Below, piece after piece: positions 1 through 7,375 of a stretch of 48,886 nucleotides of DNA (its first letter is position 1; the number at the start of each line of letters is the position of its first letter). This stretch comes from an uncultured Wohlfahrtiimonas sp. Its GTDB lineage: Bacteria; Pseudomonadota; Gammaproteobacteria; Cardiobacteriales; Wohlfahrtiimonadaceae. Where the stretch lies: NCBI GenBank assembly GCA_947630895.1, contig CANRJJ010000008.1, forward strand, positions 1 to 48,886. The letters are read 5' to 3'. The position numbers and the translations under genes are program-made. The notes under the pieces were generated by a model. That model did no database searches, had not been told where the DNA came from, and saw nothing but the letters and a program-made list of their open reading frames with translations.

Positions 1-160
1 ATCTCTTCCGTTATATTTCAAAAGATTAACCTCTTGCTAAGTTAAAAAGTTGTCATTTATGTGAATAAATTTGAATTCTAACTATACCGAATATCTTTGA
101 TTTAGTCATCATTCTCACATTAATGGGGCGAAAATTACCAAATACAATAGATCTTAAAAA

Positions 161-796
161 TTATTGTTCTTTGCCTTTAAAGCCTCGTGCCAATAAATAT
201 ATTTCTGAACTTCTTGCTCTTGATGCTTTTGGCTTTCTCGTTAGAACTTTATCAAAGTTTTCACGCAATAATTTTAAATATTCTTCAAAGCCTTCGCCTT
301 GGAATATTTTCATTAAAAAATCACCGCCTGGTTTCAAATGATGTATGGAGAAATCAAATGCTAATTCCAACAAATACATCATTCTTGGTTGATCAACACC
401 TTTTACACCACTTGTATTTGGTGCCATGTCCGAAATAACGATGTCAATTTTACGACCGTCTAATAGAGTCTCTAATTGCTTCAATACTTCATCTTCACGG
501 AAGTCACCTGTAATAATATCAACGCCCGCAATTGCACTCATTGGTAAAATATCCAAAGCAAAAACTTTTCCGTTATGCCCTACTTTATGCATTGCGTACT
601 GAGACCAACTGCCTGGTGCTGCACCAAGATCTACAACAGTCATGCCTTGTTTAAACAATAAATCTCTTTCATCCATCTCTGACAATTTATAAATAGCACG
701 TGAACGCCAATTTTCTTTACGTGCGCGTAATACATATTCATCATCATGATGTTCTTTCAACCAACGAGAACTACTTGGTGTACGTTTCTTTCCCAT
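161..796 (-). CDS. rlmE: 23S rRNA (uridine-2'-O)-methyltransferase RlmE (FtsJ/RrmJ)
   Basis: The enzyme methylates the 2'-OH of U2552 in the A loop of 23S rRNA, a late step in 50S assembly, using S-adenosylmethionine. The 211-residue length matches E. coli RlmE. Visible motifs are the SAM loop [12 protein letters not shown] (residues 55-66) and the complete K-D-K-E catalytic tetrad: K37 in the RAIYKL segment, D123 in ISDMAPN, K163 in FLMKIFQG and E198 in SSEIY, each one residue earlier than in E. coli. It is the last gene of a minus-strand run with rsuA (13 bases upstream). In enterobacteria ftsH follows rlmE; the 160 bases downstream here hold no recognisable ftsH start. Identification is secure; the exact target nucleotide is from family knowledge. 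Confidence 0.96.
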   Translation of the reverse strand: MGKKRTPSSSRWLKEHHDDEYVLRARKENWRSRAIYKLSEMDERDLLFKQGMTVVDLGAAPGSWSQYAMHKVGHNGKVFALDILPMSAIAGVDIITGDFREDEVLKQLETLLDGRKIDIVISDMAPNTSGVKGVDQPRMMYLLELAFDFSIHHLKPGGDFLMKIFQGEGFEEYLKLLRENFDKVLTRKPKASRARSSEIYLLARGFKGKEQ

Positions 797-809
797 ACTC
801 TAAATCACT

Positions 810-1523
810 TTAATATTGCAATTGGACGCAATCCCATAACATTTTCACCTCATCAAGTGTTAATGCTCTGTATTCGCCCGGTTGTAAATTATGATCCAAT
901 ATTAATGGACCATACTGAATTCTTTGAAGATAAGTCACACATAACCCTACCGCTAAAAACATCTTCTTCACTTGATGATATTTACCTTCGGTTAATGTTA
1001 CTAATGCTTCGCTTTCGTTTTGATTCGCTTGAATAATATCTAGTTTAGCAGGTGTACAACAAATACCACCATAAAACTCAATACCGTCTGCAAATTGATC
1101 AATTTCATTCTCTGTTAATAATCCATTCACTTTCACTCGATAGATTTTTTCAACTTTATATTCAGGTAATGGCAAACGAAAGCTTAATTGACCATTATCT
1201 GTTAATAATATTAATCCTTCTGTATTTCTATCTAATCGCCCAATTGGCCAAACATCTTCTGCGATTTCATCGCAAATTGTTGGTAATTTTTGATCCCGTA
1301 CCGCAGAGATTAATCCTTGTGGCTTATTCATCATAAAATAATGATGCTGTTTCACATTCATAACTTGATCATTTATAGTTAGAGCGTGCAATAAACCATC
1401 TACTTCTATTTTGTCATCTGTCACAACAGCATTATTCATTTTTATAGAATTGGTTTGTATCAAATGTCTGATTTCTTTTTTGGAGAGAGATAACTCTTTC
1501 AATAAAAATTGGTATAAGTGCAT
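810..1523 (-). CDS. rsuA: 16S rRNA pseudouridine(516) synthase RsuA
   Basis: Predicted to isomerise U516 of 16S rRNA to pseudouridine during 30S maturation. The 237-residue protein has an N-terminal S4-type RNA-binding region (about 1-50), then the RsuA/RluB/E/F catalytic domain with the signature GRLDRNTEGLILLTDNG; D98 in it is the expected catalytic aspartate. KPQG (67-70) and the C-terminal segment EGKYHQVKKMF also match the family. It lies 5 bases after the small membrane gene and 13 before rlmE, so the three are probably co-transcribed. RsuA and the RluB/E/F enzymes share this fold; overall length and the short S4 domain favour RsuA, but target specificity is inferred. Confidence 0.9.
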   Translation of the reverse strand: MHLYQFLLKELSLSKKEIRHLIQTNSIKMNNAVVTDDKIEVDGLLHALTINDQVMNVKQHHYFMMNKPQGLISAVRDQKLPTICDEIAEDVWPIGRLDRNTEGLILLTDNGQLSFRLPLPEYKVEKIYRVKVNGLLTENEIDQFADGIEFYGGICCTPAKLDIIQANQNESEALVTLTEGKYHQVKKMFLAVGLCVTYLQRIQYGPLILDHNLQPGEYRALTLDEVKMLWDCVQLQY

Positions 1524-1528
1524 TAAGG

Positions 1529-1786
1529 CTATTTTTTTCTTTTGGCATCAGTGATAAATGAACGCGCTCTACCCATCAAAAAGCTCCCACTGACCAATCC
1601 ATAAAATACCAATATGATAAATTCATCTCGTTGAGACAACGAAAAAAATGGTAAAATAATCAACAGGATTATGCCCGCAACTAAAAACATCATTGCTAAG
1701 ATTCTTAAACTCAAGAAAAGCTGGTGAATTTTTCGTGGTTGCGCTAAGCTTGCCCCCACTTTTTTTTGACTAGGATCGTTATTCAT
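1529..1786 (-). CDS. small two-helix membrane protein, unknown function
   Basis: An 85-residue protein with a charged N-terminus, two hydrophobic segments (about residues 25-48 and 55-72) and a basic C-terminal tail ending in RKK. I do not recognise the family. Its start codon overlaps that of yhbY on the other strand: the sequence CATG at 1784-1787 supplies ATG for both genes, so each leader lies inside the other coding region. No strong Shine-Dalgarno is visible for this start. It is followed after 5 bases by rsuA, and may be the first gene of an orf85-rsuA-rlmE operon. The next downstream ATG lies in the first membrane helix, so a later start is unlikely. Confidence 0.7.
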   Translation of the reverse strand: MNNDPSQKKVGASLAQPRKIHQLFLSLRILAMMFLVAGIILLIILPFFSLSQRDEFIILVFYGLVSGSFLMGRARSFITDAKRKK

Positions 1787-2090
1787 GACTCAAATGAAAT
1801 TAACCAAGGAACATATACACTCTTTAAAAGGACTCGCTCATACTATCAAACCTGTTTTGATAATGGGTGATAAAGGCTTAACAGAATCTTTCATCGCTGA
1901 AGCAGAACGCGCTATAGAATATCACGAGTTGATCAAAATTCGTATTGCTGGTGAAGATAGAGAAGAGAAAAAAGAAATTGCATCTGAATTAACTTCTGCT
2001 TTAAATGCGTCTTTGATTCAACACATCGGAAACGTTTTAACTTTATTTAAACGTAATCACGAAGCACCAAAAATTTTCTTCTCTAAATAA
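1785..2090 (+). CDS. yhbY: YhbY-family RNA-binding protein (CRM domain)
   Basis: A 101-residue single-domain protein of the CRS1/YhbY (CRM) family, which associates with pre-50S ribosomal particles. The family pattern is clear: LTKEHIHSLKGLAHTIKPVL, then MGDKGLTE, then HELIKIRIAGEDREEKKEIA and a C-terminal GNVLTLFKR with basic residues. The ATG at 1785 has AGGA at 1772-1775 at suitable spacing; family members often begin at MKLTKE, which would be 1794, but that start would be badly spaced from the AGGA. It is divergent from the small membrane gene with overlapping start codons and ends at the hairpin at 2107-2134. Neighbours rsuA and rlmE also act on ribosome assembly. Confidence 0.93.
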   Translation: MTQMKLTKEHIHSLKGLAHTIKPVLIMGDKGLTESFIAEAERAIEYHELIKIRIAGEDREEKKEIASELTSALNASLIQHIGNVLTLFKRNHEAPKIFFSK

Positions 2091-2106
2091 TTAATTTTAA
2101 AAACCC

Positions 2107-2134
2107 AATTACCTCTATATTTATAGAGGTAATT
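2107..2134. terminator. bidirectional intrinsic terminator between yhbY and the pilin genes
   Basis: A 13-bp perfect inverted repeat (AATTACCTCTATA / TATAGAGGTAATT) with a two-base loop lies between convergent genes. T-rich sequence follows on the plus strand (TTTTATAT from 2132), and the minus-strand exit is also A/T rich. Confidence 0.8.
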
Positions 2135-2141
2135 TTATATA

Positions 2142-2717
2142 TTAAGGTCCTTTATTCTCAGGAACTGCTGTGACAACACTAATCACATTATATGTATCTA
2201 ATACTTGAGCAATAATCGTGATTCTATATAGTAAATAACCAATATTCTGGGAGTCTTTACCTAATTGCTGGATGATATAATAAGCAGCGCCATCTTTTGA
2301 AAATGCACCTGTAAATTCATTACCATCAATTTTTCTCCAATCTCCTGATGGTTTCTGTCCAGTCTTCAATTCAGATAATGCAGTATTAATTTCTAAGTCC
2401 GTAATATATTCACACCTAGATGGTGATAAGTTTGGCTCCTCTTTACCATTTACAATGACCACCTCACCACAGAGTGGGCGTCTTGGATAAATTAATGATT
2501 GATTGCCTTCACCCTTCACATCATCAATTTTGTCTTCAAGTTCATTTAAAGCAATCATCGCTAAATCTTCTGCTTCTTGCTTAAAAGTCACATATTGCAC
2601 ATTTAATGTTGTAATAGATGTTTGCTGATATAAGCTAATGCCGACAATCGCAAAAATAATTAACATGATTAATGTAATAAACAATATAAAACCTTTTTCG
2701 ATCTGATTTTTAATCAT
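2142..2717 (-). CDS. type IV pilus minor pilin, PilX-like
   Basis: A 191-residue pilin-like protein probably incorporated into, or priming, type IV pili. It begins with a short basic leader ending in KG, followed by a hydrophobic helix (FILFITLIMLIIFAIVGISL). The glutamate normally at position +5 after the cleavage site is absent, which is usual for PilX-type minor pilins. The rest is a soluble domain with cysteines in the regions of residues 80-100 that could form a disulphide. I start at the ATG at 2717, which has GAGG about nine bases upstream; a TTG overlapping the pilV stop (2730-2732) is the alternative. It follows pilV directly, a normal minor-pilin order, but no pilW, fimU or pilY1 is present. 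Assignment rests on N-terminus and context. Confidence 0.72.
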   Translation of the reverse strand: MIKNQIEKGFILFITLIMLIIFAIVGISLYQQTSITTLNVQYVTFKQEAEDLAMIALNELEDKIDDVKGEGNQSLIYPRRPLCGEVVIVNGKEEPNLSPSRCEYITDLEINTALSELKTGQKPSGDWRKIDGNEFTGAFSKDGAAYYIIQQLGKDSQNIGYLLYRITIIAQVLDTYNVISVVTAVPENKGP

Positions 2718-2728
2718 ATTTATTTGCC

Positions 2729-3109
2729 TCAATTGTCATCACTTGGAGGAGCAGGCATTACACGGCTACTGTCTAACACAACAGTATAACTACGTTTATC
2801 CTCAGGATCATTTATGTCGGTAATTGTTATAGTATTTGCATTAAAAGTTACAATTTTCATCATAGCTTCGGCTGTTGCCTCCAATTCTTCTATATCTGTT
2901 TCTGTCAATTGCTCATTGACAGGCGCTAAGTTAATACGAGCTGTAAAATCATCAATCAAAATAGGAACAGCCATATTCGATCCTAAATCACCCAAATCAG
3001 AGATAGAACGGTTTTGTAATTTGACCAAGCCGACGATTGCGATTGAAAAGATCCCTAAAGCGATCAGAAACTCTAGCAGGAATGAGCCTTTTTGTTGTTT
3101 TATTGTCAT
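2729..3109 (-). CDS. pilV: type IV pilus modification/minor pilin PilV
   Basis: A 126-residue minor pilin precursor. A class III signal peptide is clear: leader MTIKQQKG, prepilin peptidase cleavage after G8, a small residue at +1, and glutamate at +5 (E13), then a hydrophobic helix EFLIALGIFSIAIVGLVKLQ. The N-terminal pattern is that of PilV, which helps initiate pilus assembly from the inner membrane. AGAGG precedes the ATG at good spacing. The gene is shorter than many PilV proteins but has a normal end. The downstream pilX-like gene overlaps or nearly abuts. Minor pilin clusters usually hold five to six genes; only two are present here, so the others must be elsewhere or missing. Confidence 0.78.
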   Translation of the reverse strand: MTIKQQKGSFLLEFLIALGIFSIAIVGLVKLQNRSISDLGDLGSNMAVPILIDDFTARINLAPVNEQLTETDIEELEATAEAMMKIVTFNANTITITDINDPEDKRSYTVVLDSSRVMPAPPSDDN

Positions 3110-3187
3110 TTTATCCTCTAATTATATCGACACATTCGCTATATTCTAGCAAATAATACATTTATAGTAATCTTTTGAAATCGCCGA

Positions 3188-3781
3188 TTAATGCAGTTTT
3201 TTTCTTCTATTTTGCGTACACTCAGGCAAGCCAAGCTGATAACCATACGAATTACAATCAAACTGAATATTTTTTTGTATGATATCTGATAACGTCAACG
3301 CCATTTTTTGATTAATCTCATTTATTAGGTATGTACATTCTTCATTATCTTGGATCTTTAATGCTTTAATATCTTTTTCAAACTTTACTAAAGAGTTTTT
3401 CCAAAGATCTTCGTGCTGATATTCATGAGCCTGTAAATGTAAATACTCTTCTTCAAATGCCTGCCGCACTGTTAATAAATAATTACCCATCTTTAACTTC
3501 GGCAAAGTCATGACACCTTTTAATTCCAACTCGAATTTATCTGCATAACATACGCCTTCGTGATGTTTGATATGGATAAGCTTGATCGCCGTTGAAGCAG
3601 TATAACTGCCAATGCTATTGAGCCCTTTTTCATTGCCGATAATAGAAGCTGTGCCAATCGAATGATTAATGCCTATGATATTCTCAGGATCAACATCATA
3701 GTGCTTTTTAACCAACTGAACATCCAATGCATGACTTAAATTAAACAATCCAACTATTGCGACTAAATAACGATAGATCAT
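3188..3781 (-). CDS. exported DUF922-type protein with HExxH motif, putative metalloprotease
   Basis: A 197-residue protein with an N-terminal hydrophobic signal (residues 1-18, cleavage probably after SHA). The centre has the layout I associate with DUF922, a family predicted to be secreted zinc peptidases: a conserved cysteine (C78), a LPKL-type segment (93-96), and HEYQH at 119-123, a perfect HExxH zinc-binding motif. Cysteines C149, C176 and C189 may form a disulphide. Its ATG overlaps the asmA-like stop by four bases (ATGA), so the two are translationally coupled. Family assignment is by pattern and no peptidase activity is shown; the substrate is unknown. Confidence 0.66.
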   Translation of the reverse strand: MIYRYLVAIVGLFNLSHALDVQLVKKHYDVDPENIIGINHSIGTASIIGNEKGLNSIGSYTASTAIKLIHIKHHEGVCYADKFELELKGVMTLPKLKMGNYLLTVRQAFEEEYLHLQAHEYQHEDLWKNSLVKFEKDIKALKIQDNEECTYLINEINQKMALTLSDIIQKNIQFDCNSYGYQLGLPECTQNRRKKLH

Positions 3782-6117
3782 AATAAGTTTTTCAATAAGC
3801 CTTTAATGGCTGGATTTTTATTAATTTGCTTCTCGATCTCGTTATCTAATTTGTTTTGTAATTTATCTTTTTCTTTATCCAATTCTTTTTTAACTTTATC
3901 TTTCGCAGCATCTTTTGCAAGATTCAATGCAACTTGTCCTAATTGCTCTGTATCCAAACGACATAATCCATCAGTTTTTTCTAAAGAACCTTCACAAATC
4001 AATGGTATTGGTAAACCTTGGAAACGTTGATTAATCTGACAAGCAGGATCAGCATTAATGGAATGATCACCAGTCAAAATCGCATTCATACGATAATTAA
4101 TCGTCATACGATTTAAATTCACATCGCCTTTACCATTGAAAGCAACACCTGGAATCAACATTTGGAATGGATCATTAGTCACGATGCCATTTCGAATAAT
4201 AATTTTCCCTGATAATTTTTGGAAATCCGTGTAATTACGATCAAAGTTGCCTGTTAATTGTTTTTGATTCAACAATGCAATGCCCTGACACATTAATTTT
4301 TCATAATTCAAATTATTCACTCGCCCTTGTAGCAAATCAAATGTTGCGTTGCCATTCAAATTAGAAATTACTTGGTTTTGCAAACGACCAGCAGTTGTTA
4401 TGCCAAATTGGCTATTCAAAATGCCTTGTACGTTAATATCCTTATGATTTTGATTCAATCTTGATAACAAGAAATCACTACTGATATATTCTTTCAAAGA
4501 AATTTGAGGCAGAATCTTAGTTAAATCAATATGTTGCAAATTACCATTCACCGAAATCTTTGGCTCTTTCTTGCCTTTCAAGGATCCTGTAACTGAAATT
4601 GTGCCGTCATAAACTTTAGTTTGCAGCTGATCAATAACTAAATCGCCATTTTTCAATGAGGCTTTCAATTTATTGTTATTCAAATTCAATTGATCTAACG
4701 TTAATGTATTCCATTGAATATCCGCAATCACGTTAAAACCATCAGGCAATACAGGAATAATTTCAGCATTCACAGGCACTTTAGTTGTTGAATGATTTTG
4801 CGTTTGTTTCTGCCCTTCTTGATTATTCGGTTGCTTTGGTGGTAAGTAATGATCAACCACTAATTGATCTCCTTTCAAAGCCAATGCAATCGTTGACACT
4901 TTATCTAAAGCAATCGCACCAGAACCTGTAACTTTTGTATTGTCAAAACTAATTTGAATAGGGTTAATTTCAATATTTTTCAAATTACCATTAATGGATA
5001 ATTGCGCTGATACTTTTGCCAAAGCTGTTTTAGATTCCATCTGCGGTAACTCTATTTTCAGCTGATTCAATAAAGATTTAGCATTAAATATATTAGTTTT
5101 AAGTTCACTGACAAATTTCAATTGATCACCGCCATAATTTTCAGCAATCACATTTCCTGTAATTTGAAGATCATTCATTCCCAATTGCATTTGATCAAAA
5201 TTAATAATTTCTTTTTGAAGATCAGCTTTCGCAATGCCTTTAACTTGTAGATCTTTCAACGCAAGATCACCAATTCTGCCATTATTATTGATGGATAAAT
5301 TTGAAACTTGTAGCAACTGTGCTTTCAAATCAAAATCTATTCGTCCTGCTAAATCAGTTAATAATTTAATGTCATCCAAAGTTACGTCATTTTTGAGCTT
5401 TAAATTTTTTACTTGTAAATATTTTTTGGCAGAATCAAAATCAATCGTTGCTGATAAATCGAGTGTCCCTTCAATCTTAGGATTATATAAAGCATAGCCA
5501 CTTTTTACGGATGCATCTATTGGCTGATTAGGACGAACTTCACCTGTATTCACATATAAATTTTTAAGTGCGATTGCCTGGTTACTTTGTGCATCTTTAT
5601 AAACTAAATTCGCATCATTCACACTGATGCTTTTGATGTAAATATTTGTACTGCTCTGCCCTGTAGTTGTGTTTGTCTTATGATCAGAATTTTGCTCATT
5701 CGCTGCTGTAGCTTGATCTGTTTTCTCAAAAGACCAGTTAGTATTTCCTTGTGCATCTTTCAACAATGAAACAGACAAACCATTCACAACCACATCGCTA
5801 ATATTTAATTCTTTATTCAATAAACTTTTTAACAATATGGATGCTTCGGCTAATTGTATTTTTGCTAATGGAACAGTTGGTGTATTTGGACTAGCGACGG
5901 AGATATTTTGAACTTTAATGCCAAGCCATGGATAGAACGTCCATTCAATATCACCATCTATGGTGAGCACAACATTGGCATTTTTCTGCACCAACTCTGT
6001 AATCTGAGGCTTAAACTGATTAGGATTGATAAACATCACAATCCCACCGATCGCTAAAGCAATGACAACAACAATCGTAATAATTAGATAAATAAATATT
6101 TTAATTAGTTTTTTCAT
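3778..6117 (-). CDS. AsmA-family envelope protein
   Basis: A 779-residue protein with one N-terminal membrane anchor (about residues 4-28, IFIYLIITIVVVIALAIGG) and a long periplasmic part made of beta-rich repeats, ending in a lysine/glutamate-rich helix (DKVKKELDKEKDKLQNKL). The layout, including the motif DGDIEWTFYPWLGI near residue 55 and the C-terminal LLQGRVNNLNYE segment, is that of AsmA, a relative of YhdP/TamB proteins proposed to move phospholipid across the periplasm. An upstream in-frame ATG (6156) would add 13 residues before MKKLIK; I start at 6117 because the membrane anchor begins there and a GGGTG lies about seven bases before it. It is coupled by ATGA overlap to the DUF922 gene. 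Confidence 0.85.
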   Translation of the reverse strand: MKKLIKIFIYLIITIVVVIALAIGGIVMFINPNQFKPQITELVQKNANVVLTIDGDIEWTFYPWLGIKVQNISVASPNTPTVPLAKIQLAEASILLKSLLNKELNISDVVVNGLSVSLLKDAQGNTNWSFEKTDQATAANEQNSDHKTNTTTGQSSTNIYIKSISVNDANLVYKDAQSNQAIALKNLYVNTGEVRPNQPIDASVKSGYALYNPKIEGTLDLSATIDFDSAKKYLQVKNLKLKNDVTLDDIKLLTDLAGRIDFDLKAQLLQVSNLSINNNGRIGDLALKDLQVKGIAKADLQKEIINFDQMQLGMNDLQITGNVIAENYGGDQLKFVSELKTNIFNAKSLLNQLKIELPQMESKTALAKVSAQLSINGNLKNIEINPIQISFDNTKVTGSGAIALDKVSTIALALKGDQLVVDHYLPPKQPNNQEGQKQTQNHSTTKVPVNAEIIPVLPDGFNVIADIQWNTLTLDQLNLNNNKLKASLKNGDLVIDQLQTKVYDGTISVTGSLKGKKEPKISVNGNLQHIDLTKILPQISLKEYISSDFLLSRLNQNHKDINVQGILNSQFGITTAGRLQNQVISNLNGNATFDLLQGRVNNLNYEKLMCQGIALLNQKQLTGNFDRNYTDFQKLSGKIIIRNGIVTNDPFQMLIPGVAFNGKGDVNLNRMTINYRMNAILTGDHSINADPACQINQRFQGLPIPLICEGSLEKTDGLCRLDTEQLGQVALNLAKDAAKDKVKKELDKEKDKLQNKLDNEIEKQINKNPAIKGLLKNLL

Positions 6118-6166
6118 TTTCACACCCAAATGGCAGAATCGTTTTTCCACTAGCATACATCAGTTT

Positions 6167-7372
6167 TTAATCTTCCGCTGTGGCTAATACACTCCGTTTT
6201 CTAATGTGATAAAAAAGTCCACCAATTCCAAATGAAAACAAAATGCCAAAACAGATCATTAAAGCAATGACAGAAACATTGTAATAAGCCAATAATCCAA
6301 AAATTACCATCATTAAAATCATCACTACATTTTCTGAAAAATTCTGTACTGCAACAGCTGTTCCTGCACTTTCAAATAATTTCCCACGCTCTTGTAGCAA
6401 AGCATTCATTGGTATTACGAATGTTCCGCCCAGCATTCCAATCAAAATTAAAAAGCCGTAAATAGCATATAGATTCGTTTGGAACGAAAATACAATCGTA
6501 ATAATTCCCATCCCAAACCCTGCCCATAAGCACCATTTAATATTTTTAATGCTGATAAACAGTGATGCAATCAATGCACCAAACACAATACCAATGCTTA
6601 CAATTGCACTAAGTGTTGCGACCATTTCCGTTCCACCATCTAATACAACTCTTACCCAATCATTCAGTAAAAGCCTTAAGGTGCTTGCTGCGCCCCAAAA
6701 TAAACTAGTACCCAAGATGGCAAATCGCGCCTGTTTATCACAAGCCAATTTTCGTAAAATTCCACCAAAGCTTATGAGCAAAGCTTTCGGTGCAAAGCTA
6801 TCTTTACGCGTTGCAGCTATCTTTGGAATGAATAAATTAAAAACAACCGCAACAGCATACATTCCACCCGCAAATACAAATGCCATCACAATATTTTTTT
6901 CGGCCAATAATCCACCTAAATACGCACCCAATAATATTGCTAAGATTGTAGAACCTTCTACTAAACCATTCACTTTCACCAATAGTTTCGTCGTCACTAA
7001 CTCACCCAAAATACCGAACTTAGCAGGTGAATAAATTGCAGCACCTATCCCTACAATGGCATAACACAAGAATGGGCTTGCATCGAAAAACAGTAACGCA
7101 ACACCAAACAGTTTCATTCCGTTACCAATCATAAGCACTCTGCCTTTTGGCTGATTATCAGCAAAAAGCCCTACAACTGGCGCTAACAAAATGTAAGAGA
7201 ATAAAAAACAAGCCTGCAATAAATAAGCACTTTCTTTTAAAGCCTCTAACTTATTGAGTAACTCAAGTAATGCGAAAAACAAAGCATTATCAGCAAAGGC
7301 TGAAAAAAACTGAGCATTAACAACGCTAATCACGCCTTTATTTAATAGTTTATCTGATGGACTATGTTTCAT
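6167..7372 (-). CDS. lplT: lysophospholipid transporter LplT
   Basis: A 401-residue major facilitator with about twelve hydrophobic segments. It flips lysophosphatidylethanolamine (and related lysolipids) across the inner membrane so that Aas can re-acylate it. The N-terminus (GVISVVNAQFFSAFADNALFFALL) and the loop ADNQPKGRVLMIGN are typical LplT features. It starts three bases after the aas stop, with AAGGA inside the end of aas as its ribosome site, so the pair is one transcription unit in the order aas-lplT. Function is inferred from the family and this fixed partnership, which is strong. Confidence 0.92.
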   Translation of the reverse strand: MKHSPSDKLLNKGVISVVNAQFFSAFADNALFFALLELLNKLEALKESAYLLQACFLFSYILLAPVVGLFADNQPKGRVLMIGNGMKLFGVALLFFDASPFLCYAIVGIGAAIYSPAKFGILGELVTTKLLVKVNGLVEGSTILAILLGAYLGGLLAEKNIVMAFVFAGGMYAVAVVFNLFIPKIAATRKDSFAPKALLISFGGILRKLACDKQARFAILGTSLFWGAASTLRLLLNDWVRVVLDGGTEMVATLSAIVSIGIVFGALIASLFISIKNIKWCLWAGFGMGIITIVFSFQTNLYAIYGFLILIGMLGGTFVIPMNALLQERGKLFESAGTAVAVQNFSENVVMILMMVIFGLLAYYNVSVIALMICFGILFSFGIGGLFYHIRKRSVLATAED

Positions 7373-7375
7373 AAT

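Noticed and set aside
1-160. Possible ftsH start after rlmE
   Set aside because: No ATG with a ribosome site and no FtsH-like N-terminus appears in either strand of this end segment.
6549-7034. 161-codon plus-strand open frame inside lplT
   Set aside because: It is antisense to a complete, well-recognised transporter gene, and its product has no domain or natural start; a codon-bias shadow.
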